Shown piece after piece: positions 38,193-46,135 of a DNA stretch of 48,094 nucleotides; within the stretch, counting starts at the first letter, position 1; each line of letters begins with the position of its first letter. Under the pieces are notes generated by a model that did not search any database, was not told the origin of the DNA, and saw nothing but the letters and a program-made list of their open reading frames with translations. Location: positions 1-48,094 of the forward strand of contig JBAZZX010000020.1 in assembly GCA_041658585.1 (NCBI GenBank), read 5' to 3'. This DNA is from DYFC01 sp041658585. GTDB lineage: Bacteria > Nitrospirota > Thermodesulfovibrionia > Thermodesulfovibrionales > SM23-35. A program made the translations under genes and the position numbers.

Positions 38193-39173
38193 TTACAGAA
38201 TTTCCTTAAACTTTACAAGATCGGAAAAAGGATATAGAGTCGACATCGCCTTTGATATTGCGGGGATCCCCGCTTCTTCAAGGGCGGCGATCGGATTAAG
38301 CCCTCCGACTATGATCATACCCGCCTTGTCAAGCCCGATAGGCATCTCAAGCAAAGGCTGGTTCGGATTCCCTATAAGCAGGACCCCGCCAATGCCTTTC
38401 TCCTTTAGGGCGTCGTGCAGTTGCCGTGCTCTTTCAATGCTGACTACCGGTATTTCCCTGAAACTCGCAAGGATTTTCCCTGAATGGTTTTTTACAGCAC
38501 CCCCGACATCCGTCATTTTGCTTTTGATGAAAATCTCAAGGGGATCGAGGGATGAACCTTCATAGCTGATGACTGCCGTAAATCTTGACGGCCCGGGATT
38601 TATCTGTAAAACACCCCCAAATTTCGAGGCTACCGGAATGCCGGCTTTCAGGAAAATCCCGTTTATCGTAACGCTGCATACCGTGCCGAATCCTATCCGT
38701 CCTTTCGGCACTGCAATACCGCCGATTTGCTCGCCGCTTTTTCTCAGGACAACCTTATCGGACATTATATACGGCGATGAGAAAACCGGCTTCATCACCT
38801 TCAAAGCTTCCCTTAGTCTTTCTTCCGGAAAATAGGAGACGTTAAGTATGATATTGCCTTCATCCTTTTGAAGGTCAAAGTCTGTGAGATAAGAAAGAGT
38901 CTCTATCCTGCTGATAATAAACCCTACCTTATCGGATACGCCGGCATTCAAAAGCTCCTCCCTGCCTTTCTGTGTGATCATCCTGCCTTCTTTTCCAAAA
39001 ACCCTGGTAAGACCTCTTTCATCAAGGATTCTAAGATGATATCTTACGGTCCTCTCGGTCAAGTCAATTCCGTGCAATTTCAACTGCCTTGACAATTCTC
39101 TTGACCCGATAACGGCTTCGGGCTGCTTATCAAGAACCTTCAGGATAGAAAGCATCGTCTTATTGTTATCCAC
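38193..39173 (-). CDS. NrpR-type (DUF128) winged-helix regulator
   Basis: The protein is 326 aa. Residues 1-75 are a winged helix (SRELSRQLKLHGIDLTERTV, RYHLRILDERGLTRVFG). The remainder is one NrpR/DUF128 domain: DKVGFIISRIETLSYLTDFD, IGGIAVPKGRIGFGTVCSVT, GIPVASKFGGVLQI and GGLNPIAALEEAGIP. In methanogenic archaea NrpR represses nitrogen-fixation and glutamine synthetase genes and is released by 2-oxoglutarate; archaeal proteins often have two such domains, bacterial ones one. The start is GTG with AGGAG upstream. Its place two genes from a glutamate synthase-like operon fits nitrogen control, but no operator was identified. Confidence 0.88.
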   Translation of the reverse strand: MDNNKTMLSILKVLDKQPEAVIGSRELSRQLKLHGIDLTERTVRYHLRILDERGLTRVFGKEGRMITQKGREELLNAGVSDKVGFIISRIETLSYLTDFDLQKDEGNIILNVSYFPEERLREALKVMKPVFSSPYIMSDKVVLRKSGEQIGGIAVPKGRIGFGTVCSVTINGIFLKAGIPVASKFGGVLQINPGPSRFTAVISYEGSSLDPLEIFIKSKMTDVGGAVKNHSGKILASFREIPVVSIERARQLHDALKEKGIGGVLLIGNPNQPLLEMPIGLDKAGMIIVGGLNPIAALEEAGIPAISKAMSTLYPFSDLVKFKEIL

Positions 39174-39303
39174 TCCCTCTATTCTCCTAAGTTAAGTATA
39201 TATTTAGTTGTTAGCGTTTTAATCAAGTATTCCTTATGCTTTTGGGCAAAAAAAATCCGCAAGGATCTTCACTTTAAAAACAGATTGCATAGTATACTCC
39301 TTT

Positions 39304-40572
39304 TTAAAAACACAATGAAAGCAGTTCCGCCTTATCACCTCCTTCGTTTTTCCATAAAGACGCCGTCTCATCTTTAAGGTATAATGAATCACCGGGACTG
39401 AGTTTTTCTTCCTTGCCGTTTATGGCAACAGTAATAGCGCCTTTCAAAACGTAGACCAACCTTTTACCCTTTTCCGGTATGACTTTCCCCGTTTGAGTAT
39501 ATGGCTCCAAAACAAAGAGAGAACCTGACATAGCGCCGTCTTTTAGAATATTAAAACCTTTCAGGCCGTTTTCATTGAAAATCATATTGGAGAGAACCCG
39601 CTCTCTCCTGATGGACCACCTTTCATCGGTCTTTTTCTCGCCAAGGATAGCCGTCGGATTAACATTGAGGGCGTCACAAATTTGCATAAAGGAACTCAGA
39701 GAGGGGCTGATCTGATTGCTTTCGAGCTGGGAGATGAAACTCGGCGTGAGATCGACCCTGTCTGCAAGTTCCTTCTGGCTCATGCCGATGCGTGTTCTCG
39801 TTTCCTTTATCCGCGGGCCGATGTCGATAAAGTATTCCCGCTTTGCACTTGAAACGGATATGTTTCTTTTTTCGTCGATTTCGTACTGATGCGGCTTGAA
39901 CGCCTCTCTGCTCGGACGGCCTTCGAGTTTCAGCGATTTCATGAAAAGCTTGTCCTTCCTTATATATAAATCCAGGACCACCTGTGTCACATGTCTCAGA
40001 TTTGCCTTAAACACCCGGCTATGGGCCTCTTTCTCTAAAATCCAGTAAGCGACGGTGCCCAAGTCATAAAGCCGGGGGCACATATATGTAAAAAATTTAT
40101 ACGTGCTGTTTTCATCACCCCAGAGGTCCTGCATACCGGTGAGGCTGTCAAAAATATATCTCTTCCCCGCGTTATTGCCGTATTCTATCGAATTGAAGAT
40201 AGAGGTGAAATGGTTGATATCGTCAGGCCTGTCCACTTTGATAACATGGTCCGAGGCGTTTTTTTCATAAAACTTAAGGAAGGCCTTGTCATTCTTGCCT
40301 TTCCCGGAGGTAAAGCAATCGAGCAGAATAAAGTTTTCTTTTGAAGGGATCTCGCCGATCTGCTGGAAAATACTGTGGGGCGATTTGTTAAAACTGACAT
40401 AGATGATATCCTGATTTTCGGAAAAAGACTGAACGATGAAATGGCGCGTAAACAGTTCGGACGAAGTCCCGGCCTCGACTTCCCATACCACATTATCACC
40501 CACATAAAGTGAATCGATAAGTTTGTCAAGCTCGTTTATGCCGGATGATATCTTACTCATGGTCGTAGGCAA
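39304..40572 (-). CDS. Regulator with KaiC-like, XRE helix-turn-helix and cupin domains
   Basis: The protein is 422 aa. Residues about 5-225 look like a KaiC/RadA ATPase core (GINELDKLIDSLYVGDNVVW, IIYVSFNKSP, KRYIFDSLTGMQDLWG), but the Walker A GxxxxGK(S/T) is replaced by VEAGTSSELF. Residues about 252-312 are an XRE helix-turn-helix (RIGMSQKELADRVDLTPSFI). Residues about 325-420 are a cupin (LVYVLKGAITVAINGKEEKL), as in MerR/XRE-cupin small-molecule regulators. The start may be TTG at 40572, behind AGGTGA, or ATG at 40560. It follows the FDH-like gene and may control that operon. A sensor with a dead ATPase and a ligand barrel is inferred. Confidence 0.82.
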   Translation of the reverse strand: MPTTMSKISSGINELDKLIDSLYVGDNVVWEVEAGTSSELFTRHFIVQSFSENQDIIYVSFNKSPHSIFQQIGEIPSKENFILLDCFTSGKGKNDKAFLKFYEKNASDHVIKVDRPDDINHFTSIFNSIEYGNNAGKRYIFDSLTGMQDLWGDENSTYKFFTYMCPRLYDLGTVAYWILEKEAHSRVFKANLRHVTQVVLDLYIRKDKLFMKSLKLEGRPSREAFKPHQYEIDEKRNISVSSAKREYFIDIGPRIKETRTRIGMSQKELADRVDLTPSFISQLESNQISPSLSSFMQICDALNVNPTAILGEKKTDERWSIRRERVLSNMIFNENGLKGFNILKDGAMSGSLFVLEPYTQTGKVIPEKGKRLVYVLKGAITVAINGKEEKLSPGDSLYLKDETASLWKNEGGDKAELLSLCF

Positions 40573-40778
40573 GCGGTCACCTAATGATTTCCCTACTTTA
40601 ATAAATCGGAAAATTATTTGTCAAGCCGTGCAAAAAAGAAGATATTCTCTTATTCCATGATATGCGGGATTCGGGTACAATTAGAGTATGCTTTGGCAAA
40701 GAAGCTCTCAACAACACTCCAACAAAATCCGCCTCCGGCTTATTTTCGCCATCGTTTCCTTCTTCAATATCTTGCTTC

Positions 40779-43487
40779 TTATTCGGTCCTAACCGATCCG
40801 CTCTTTTGTTTTTTCTTTGCCGCTTTTTGCTTTTCGATTCTGACAGCGCATATCTTCATATCAGGTGTTTTTGAAACGTCATCGAGAACGGGGTCCAGGA
40901 GATTATTTGTTTTTTCCCCGTCAATATCCATGACCGCCAGACCGGCCGGCGTTGCGCCCGTCAAAAGCGCCTTGCCGTCACATGAGCCATGCCGTGAAAC
41001 GACTCTTATCATTTCCCCATCCCCTATTTCAAAATCCGCCGCGTCTTTCGGGTTTATATATACAAATCCTTTCGTCCTCAACCTCATGAGTCCCCCCGCC
41101 TTTTCGGACAGGACGCCTCCGTCATAAATATCTCTTTCAATAGTTAAGGCCAGCGGGTAATCAATATCGGTTGTCTCTGCAAGAGGCTTGTATTGGAGGG
41201 GGAAAAGACTGAACCTGTCCGTTCTCTCAATGAATCCCTGAGCAATCAATGAAACCTCATCCAGAATATCTCCCGCGCCCCCGTATTCAAAGCCTTTACA
41301 TTTCATTCCCCGCGCCAAGTCACATAGTATTTCCCAGTCAGGACGCGAATGGCCTGCCGGATTCAGCGCCCTTTGCACCCTCTGAATCTTTCCCTCCATG
41401 TTGGCGAAAGTACCTTCTTTCTCTGCAAAGCATGCCGCGGGCAGGATAACATCCGCATATTTCGCTGTTTCATTTAAAAAGATATCCTGAAAAACAATAA
41501 ACTTTGCCTTCTTCAAAGCTGCCTGCGCTTTTTTTGACGGGGCGATATTTGACGCCGGGTCGGATCCGATTATATAGAGGGCCTTGATTTTTCCCTCAAG
41601 CACGGAGTCTAATATTTCGGTAAGAGTTAAACCGGGGGCGGGATTTAACGATCCACCCCACAAAGAATTAAATTTCTCCCGGGCATCCTCTGAAGCAACC
41701 GGCTGATAACCGGGGAAGTAATCCGGGAGACATCCCATATCACAGGCGCCAAGGGCATTGTTCTGGTCCTGGAGGGGATTAAGAGCAAAGGGATATTTGA
41801 TATTTGACGTAAGTATTGCAAGATTTATGAGCGCATATACATTGTCCGTCCCGTGAGAGGATTGAGTAATTCCCTTGCCCCAAAAGATCGCAGCCGGTTT
41901 GCCGCCTGCATAAATTCTTGCAGCTTCTTCAATAAGGTCGCGGGAGATACCGGTGATCCTTTCAACCCTTCCTATGGAAAAATCATCGAGAGACGCCTTG
42001 AATTCTTTATAGTTTTTACAATAGAGTTCCATAAACGTATCATCAAACAAGGCTTGCTCTGCAATCACATTGCACATGCCCATAATCAGAGCCGGTTCGG
42101 TTCCCGGATAGGGCTGCAGCCGTTTTTCAGCAATACGACAGAGGTCGTTTTCAAACGGGCTTATGACAAGAAGTTTTGCGCCGTTCTCGACGGCTTTCTT
42201 TATTTTCATACCCAGGACAGGATGGGTACGTGTAATATCCGCCCCGGCAACAAGGATACAGGTAGCTTGCTCGACTCCTTCGATATTTCGTTGAAGCAGA
42301 TCGTAAGGCATATCGCCGTCTTGAATCCGGGGATCGAAACCGACACAGCTTCCGATGGAGCAAAAGGCTGCAAGAGTAGGCCCGTAACCGAGTCTGGCCG
42401 TAGTGTCGATGTTATTGCTGCCCATCACAACCCTTGCAAATTTTTGGGCGATGTAATTGTCTTCATTCGTACATTTTGTTGACGCTATAAGGGCAAATTC
42501 TTCGCCTTTATATTTCTTTAGTTTACGGGCAACAAAATCGATTGCTTCCTCCCAGGAAGATTCTCTGAAGAATGAGGAATGAGAGATGAAGGATGAAGAA
42601 GGTATATTGCTACCTGACGCCGAACGTTCTTTCGGCGTCATTTTTATGAGCGGTTCCGTCAATCTGTCAGGCGAATGCACAAAATCCAGCCCGAACCTTC
42701 CTTTAACGCATAAGCGCCCTTTGTTGACCGGATTTTCCGCATCCCCCCGCACATTGACGATCCGATTGTCACGGATGCCGATGTATATACCGCAGCCGAC
42801 GCCGCAGTAAGGGCAAGTCGTCTTTACTTCCGTTGCAGGCCGCTGAAGCTTTCCCGGAACCAATGCTCCGACGGGACATCGTATCACGCATTCACCGCAG
42901 GACACACATCGGGATTCGGCAATCGGTTTGTCGCCGAAGGTTGCTATCTTGGTATTATTTCCCCTGCCTGCAAAATCAATCGCATTGACGCCCGCTATTT
43001 CATGACATGTCCTGACGCAAATCCCGCACAGCACACATTTATTATGGTCTCTGATAAAAAAGGGATTTGATTCATCGATGGGAAGTTCCTCCTTAGGCAG
43101 CCTCAGCCGCTGATGGACGCCCTTTCTGTCCGTCTTCATATAGGCCGTTATCTTCTGAAGCTCGCAATGCCCTTTTTTCGGGCAAGGCTTGCAGTCCATA
43201 TGATGATTGGCAACAATCATCTCGATAACCGGCCCTCTTACCTTATCGATTTCCGTGCCTTTTGTTCTTACGATCATCCCTTCTTTGACAGGGGTACGGC
43301 ATGATGTGACTAACTTGCCTTCATCAAGTTCAACAAGGCATATGCGGCAGCTTCCGGCGGGTTTTAAATCAGGGTGATAACATAGATGCGGTATATAGAT
43401 TTTATTTTCTAACGCTGCCTCCAGTATAGTAGCCCCTTCCCGTGTTGCAATGTCCCTGTCATCTATCTTTATGGAAATCGTTTCCAT
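40779..43487 (-). CDS. Formate-dehydrogenase-like alpha subunit lacking the Cys/Sec ligand
   Basis: The protein is 902 aa. Domains in order: [2Fe-2S] (1-80, CYHPDLKPAGSCRICLVEL), NuoG-type His-Cys (HHMDCKPCPKKGHC), two [4Fe-4S] (CVLCGICVRTCHE, CVSCGECVIRCP), the proximal cluster CPYCGVGCGIYIG near 225, and a molybdopterin oxidoreductase core to the end with VAGADITRTHPVLG and a C-terminal dinucleotide-binding domain. In formate dehydrogenases the metal ligand lies in R-x-(Cys/Sec)-H-G-P; here ARLGYGPTLAAF has Gly367 and Tyr368. So Mo/W ligation and the catalytic His are absent, and formate oxidation is doubtful. About 25 inserted residues occur near 282-308. It follows NuoF and NuoE genes. 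Confidence 0.9.
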   Translation of the reverse strand: METISIKIDDRDIATREGATILEAALENKIYIPHLCYHPDLKPAGSCRICLVELDEGKLVTSCRTPVKEGMIVRTKGTEIDKVRGPVIEMIVANHHMDCKPCPKKGHCELQKITAYMKTDRKGVHQRLRLPKEELPIDESNPFFIRDHNKCVLCGICVRTCHEIAGVNAIDFAGRGNNTKIATFGDKPIAESRCVSCGECVIRCPVGALVPGKLQRPATEVKTTCPYCGVGCGIYIGIRDNRIVNVRGDAENPVNKGRLCVKGRFGLDFVHSPDRLTEPLIKMTPKERSASGSNIPSSSFISHSSFFRESSWEEAIDFVARKLKKYKGEEFALIASTKCTNEDNYIAQKFARVVMGSNNIDTTARLGYGPTLAAFCSIGSCVGFDPRIQDGDMPYDLLQRNIEGVEQATCILVAGADITRTHPVLGMKIKKAVENGAKLLVISPFENDLCRIAEKRLQPYPGTEPALIMGMCNVIAEQALFDDTFMELYCKNYKEFKASLDDFSIGRVERITGISRDLIEEAARIYAGGKPAAIFWGKGITQSSHGTDNVYALINLAILTSNIKYPFALNPLQDQNNALGACDMGCLPDYFPGYQPVASEDAREKFNSLWGGSLNPAPGLTLTEILDSVLEGKIKALYIIGSDPASNIAPSKKAQAALKKAKFIVFQDIFLNETAKYADVILPAACFAEKEGTFANMEGKIQRVQRALNPAGHSRPDWEILCDLARGMKCKGFEYGGAGDILDEVSLIAQGFIERTDRFSLFPLQYKPLAETTDIDYPLALTIERDIYDGGVLSEKAGGLMRLRTKGFVYINPKDAADFEIGDGEMIRVVSRHGSCDGKALLTGATPAGLAVMDIDGEKTNNLLDPVLDDVSKTPDMKICAVRIEKQKAAKKKQKSGSVRTE

Positions 43488-43576
43488 GAAACTCTCCTCT
43501 ATTAATATCCTGTAATATCCTGATCCCGTCTATCAGAAGGGATTTTACTAATCAATGTCGTTTCTATTTGAGACTG

Positions 43577-45220
43577 TCAGCATGTCATATCACACACCCC
43601 TGCCGGGCATCTTTTTTCATGGATATGCGCTTCGTACTCGTCCCTGAAATACCGGAGAGTAGTGAGCACCGGATTGGGTACGGTCTTGCCCAGCCCGCAG
43701 ATCGAACTGCGCTTTATTGCTTCGCTTAACGACATGAGAGTGTCTATATCTCCGGGTCTTCCCTCTCCCTTTGTAATATCGTTCAGTATCTCGAACATCT
43801 GCCTTGTTCCGAGCCTGCAAGGAATGCATTGTCCGCAGGATTCTCTCCGGTTGAAATCAAGGAAATAGCGCGCGACATCCACCATACAGGTATCCTCGTC
43901 CATAACAACCATACCCCCTGAACCCATAATAGAGCCGGCTTTAGTAAGAGAGTCAAAATCTACAGGCATATCTATCATATTTGCCGGAAGGCATCCGCCG
44001 GAAGGCCCTCCTGTCTGAACCGCTTTCAGGGCTTTGCCTCCAGGTATTCCGCCTCCAATATCAAAAATGATTTTTTGAAGTGTAGCACCCATGGGTACCT
44101 CTATAAGGCCGCAATTTACAACCTTTCCTGTCAGTGAAAATACTGCAGTACCTTTGCTTTTTTCAGTACCTTTTTTAGAAAACCATTCCGATCCATTGGA
44201 TATTATTAAAGGAATATTGGCAAAGGTCTTAACATTATTGAGGAGAGTTGGGCTATTCCATAGCCCTGTTTCAGTCGTGCGTACACGAGGCATTGGCTTT
44301 GGTCTTCCCCTCTTCCCTTCGATGGAGCGTACCAGTGCAGTGGATTCGCCACAGACAAAAGCACCTGCACCCTGAAAGATCTCTATATCAAAACTGAAAT
44401 CGCTATCCAGGATATTGTCTCCCAATAACCCCTCTTGCCTTGCCTGCTCAATAGCAATCTTTAGGCGACTAACTGCCAAAGGATATTCTGCCCTCACATA
44501 GACAAAGCCCTTTCCTGCTCCGATGGCATAGGCTGCAATGATCATCCCTTCTATAACCGAATGCGGATTTCCCTCCATGACAGACCGGTCCTGGAATGCT
44601 CCAGGGTCTCCCTCATCAGCATTACATATTACGTACTTTCCGTCACCTTGCGCCTTTCGGCAGGCTTCCCATTTACGTCCTGTCGGAAATCCTGCGCCAC
44701 CGAGTCCTCTAATCCCTGAACTCTTCACCGCAGAGATAACTCCCTCAGGAGTCATCTCAAAAATTGCTTTGCGTAGCGCCTTATAACCGCCGACAGCAAG
44801 ATATTCATTTATATCCTCAGGGTCTATATTTCCACAATGTTTTAATATTGTTCTCTGCTGCTTATTATAGAAGGGAATATCACAATAGTGGGGTATGGGT
44901 TTATCAGTAGCAGGGTCTTTGTATAAAAGACGGACCAGAGGTTTTCCTTTAGGTAAAATTGATTGGATAATATCGGACACATCATCTGTTTTAACCTTCG
45001 TGTAGAAAATGCCCTCTCGCTGCGAGTCGATTCCGACAGGCTCGATAACAATAAGGGGGCCCTGCTGACAAAAGCCATGACATCCTGTGCGTTTAACATG
45101 GATGTGCTCAAAAGCTGAATCTTCTATTTCATTTTTTAAGGAATAAAAAACCTTTTCCGACCCTCCTGAGACGCAGCCAGTCCCTTGGCATACATGAACC
45201 GTATATTGCTTATCCGACAT
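43577..45220 (-). CDS. NuoF/HndC-like NADH-binding flavoprotein subunit
   Basis: The protein is 547 aa. Residues 1-100 are a thioredoxin-like [2Fe-2S] domain (CQGTGCVSGGS, KRTGCHGFCQQGPLIVI). The NuoF core follows: GLRGLGGAGFPTGRKWE (NAD and FMN), CNADEGDPGAFQDRSVMEGN, GAGAFVCGESTALVRSIEGK and the [4Fe-4S] CGQCIPCRLGTRQM near 468 with a later C in RSSICGLG. The chain ends soon after RCPAGVC, so the C-terminal bacterial ferredoxin seen in HndC/HydB (about 600 aa) is missing. It transfers hydride from NADH to FeS chains or back. It lies between nuoE-like and FDH-like genes. Confidence 0.93.
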   Translation of the reverse strand: MSDKQYTVHVCQGTGCVSGGSEKVFYSLKNEIEDSAFEHIHVKRTGCHGFCQQGPLIVIEPVGIDSQREGIFYTKVKTDDVSDIIQSILPKGKPLVRLLYKDPATDKPIPHYCDIPFYNKQQRTILKHCGNIDPEDINEYLAVGGYKALRKAIFEMTPEGVISAVKSSGIRGLGGAGFPTGRKWEACRKAQGDGKYVICNADEGDPGAFQDRSVMEGNPHSVIEGMIIAAYAIGAGKGFVYVRAEYPLAVSRLKIAIEQARQEGLLGDNILDSDFSFDIEIFQGAGAFVCGESTALVRSIEGKRGRPKPMPRVRTTETGLWNSPTLLNNVKTFANIPLIISNGSEWFSKKGTEKSKGTAVFSLTGKVVNCGLIEVPMGATLQKIIFDIGGGIPGGKALKAVQTGGPSGGCLPANMIDMPVDFDSLTKAGSIMGSGGMVVMDEDTCMVDVARYFLDFNRRESCGQCIPCRLGTRQMFEILNDITKGEGRPGDIDTLMSLSEAIKRSSICGLGKTVPNPVLTTLRYFRDEYEAHIHEKRCPAGVCDMTC

Positions 45221-45292
45221 CCTGTCCTCCGTTATCCTTTTCTCACCCCCCTATTCCCCCGGTGGTAAGGGGGGATTAAGAGGGGTATATTT

Positions 45293-45772
45293 TCATTCTC
45301 CTCTATTCGCATTAACCTCATAGTCGTTTATAAGAAAAAATTCTTTCGCCTTTTCAGGGGTCATCTCACCCGAAACATCCATGTTGATTCGTATACAGGG
45401 TGCAAGGGCACAACATCCAATACAGGCAACTGTTTCGAGGGTATATTCCATATCATCCGAGGTTTCTCCTTCCTTTAAGCCAATCGTTTCCTCTACCGTA
45501 TTGAGAATTTGAGGTGCACCTCGAATATGGCAGGCAGTTCCTCTGCATACTGCAACACGTTTTCTTCCTAAAGGCAATAGCCTGAATTGTGCATAGAAAG
45601 AGGCAACAGAATAAACATGACTTTCGGGAACTCCGATGAACTTAGCAATATCAAGCATTATCTTTTCTGGCAGATAACCAAGATTATCCTGAACCTCCTG
45701 CAGGATTGGAACCAGATCACCCCTGTCACCACGATAGGATCCCAATATCTCTTCTAAAAGTTCTTCTTCCAT
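45293..45772 (-). CDS. NuoE/HndA-like [2Fe-2S] subunit
   Basis: The protein is 159 aa. It has the four cysteines of the NuoE cluster: VCRGTACHIRGA (C-x4-C) and VACIGCCALAPCIRIN (C-x3-C, with extra Cys). The N-terminal helical part (VPILQEVQDNLGYLPEKIML) is typical. It pairs with the NuoF-like protein to form an NADH-oxidising module. The 72-base gap to nuoF contains a G-run repeat fragment only. Confidence 0.94.
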   Translation of the reverse strand: MEEELLEEILGSYRGDRGDLVPILQEVQDNLGYLPEKIMLDIAKFIGVPESHVYSVASFYAQFRLLPLGRKRVAVCRGTACHIRGAPQILNTVEETIGLKEGETSDDMEYTLETVACIGCCALAPCIRINMDVSGEMTPEKAKEFFLINDYEVNANRGE

Positions 45773-45817
45773 TGATGTGACTCCTGTTTAAATCTAACCT
45801 CTAACGCTTATTATCTA

Positions 45818-45895
45818 TCCACACACCCCTACACCCCTCTCAAGAGGGGAGTTAATCCCCTCTCCCTTGACGGGTTAGGGTTAGGGTGATGATAA
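45818..45895. repeat. Decayed palindromic element between ferredoxin and NuoE genes
   Basis: CACCCCTCTC...GAGGGG and CCCCTCTCCCTTGA/GGGTTAGGGTTAGGGTG form an imperfect palindrome like those at 32128-32264 and 38041-38151. It lies inside the presumed operon, so it may trim or pause the transcript. A shorter related piece, CCCCCTATTCCCCC...GGGGGGATTAAGAGGGG, is at about 45246-45287. Confidence 0.55.
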
Positions 45896-45902
45896 TCAGT
45901 TT

Positions 45903-46124
45903 TTACTTTTTCCCAAAATCTTCACGCATCCATACCCTTTTTCTTCTAAGGTTTTTATCAAAGCTCAAAATAGAACACATTGCACGGCAGATGCCGCACC
46001 TGTTGCATTTGTCCGTATCCGTATAGATATTGTCATCCTTTGCCGATATGCTTATAGCGCCGGCCGGACAGCTTGCCATACAGAACGGAGAAGCGCAGAA
46101 TTTATTGCAGATCATGTTTAACAT
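45903..46124 (-). CDS. Small [4Fe-4S] ferredoxin-like protein
   Basis: The protein is 73 aa. Cysteines fall in two groups: ICNKFCASPFCMASCPAGAI and CNRCGICRAMCSIL. The second is a full CxxCxxCxxxC site and the first a variant with one extra Cys. It ends in a basic tail (RRKRVW). It starts only 11 bases after the glutamate-synthase-like gene and is surely co-transcribed. In archaeal-type glutamate synthases a separate small ferredoxin subunit supplies electrons to the FMN protein, so this is the likely partner. Confidence 0.88.
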   Translation of the reverse strand: MLNMICNKFCASPFCMASCPAGAISISAKDDNIYTDTDKCNRCGICRAMCSILSFDKNLRRKRVWMREDFGKK

Positions 46125-46135
46125 TTTGTTCCTCC

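Noticed and set aside
40779..43487. A selenocysteine (TGA) in the FDH-like subunit.
   Set aside because: The frame is continuous without in-frame TGA, and the aligned codon is GGT (Gly).
43560..43600. Frameshift removing the C-terminal ferredoxin of the NuoF-like protein.
   Set aside because: No ferredoxin-like CxxCxxC sequence appears in any frame after the stop, so it is a genuinely short form.
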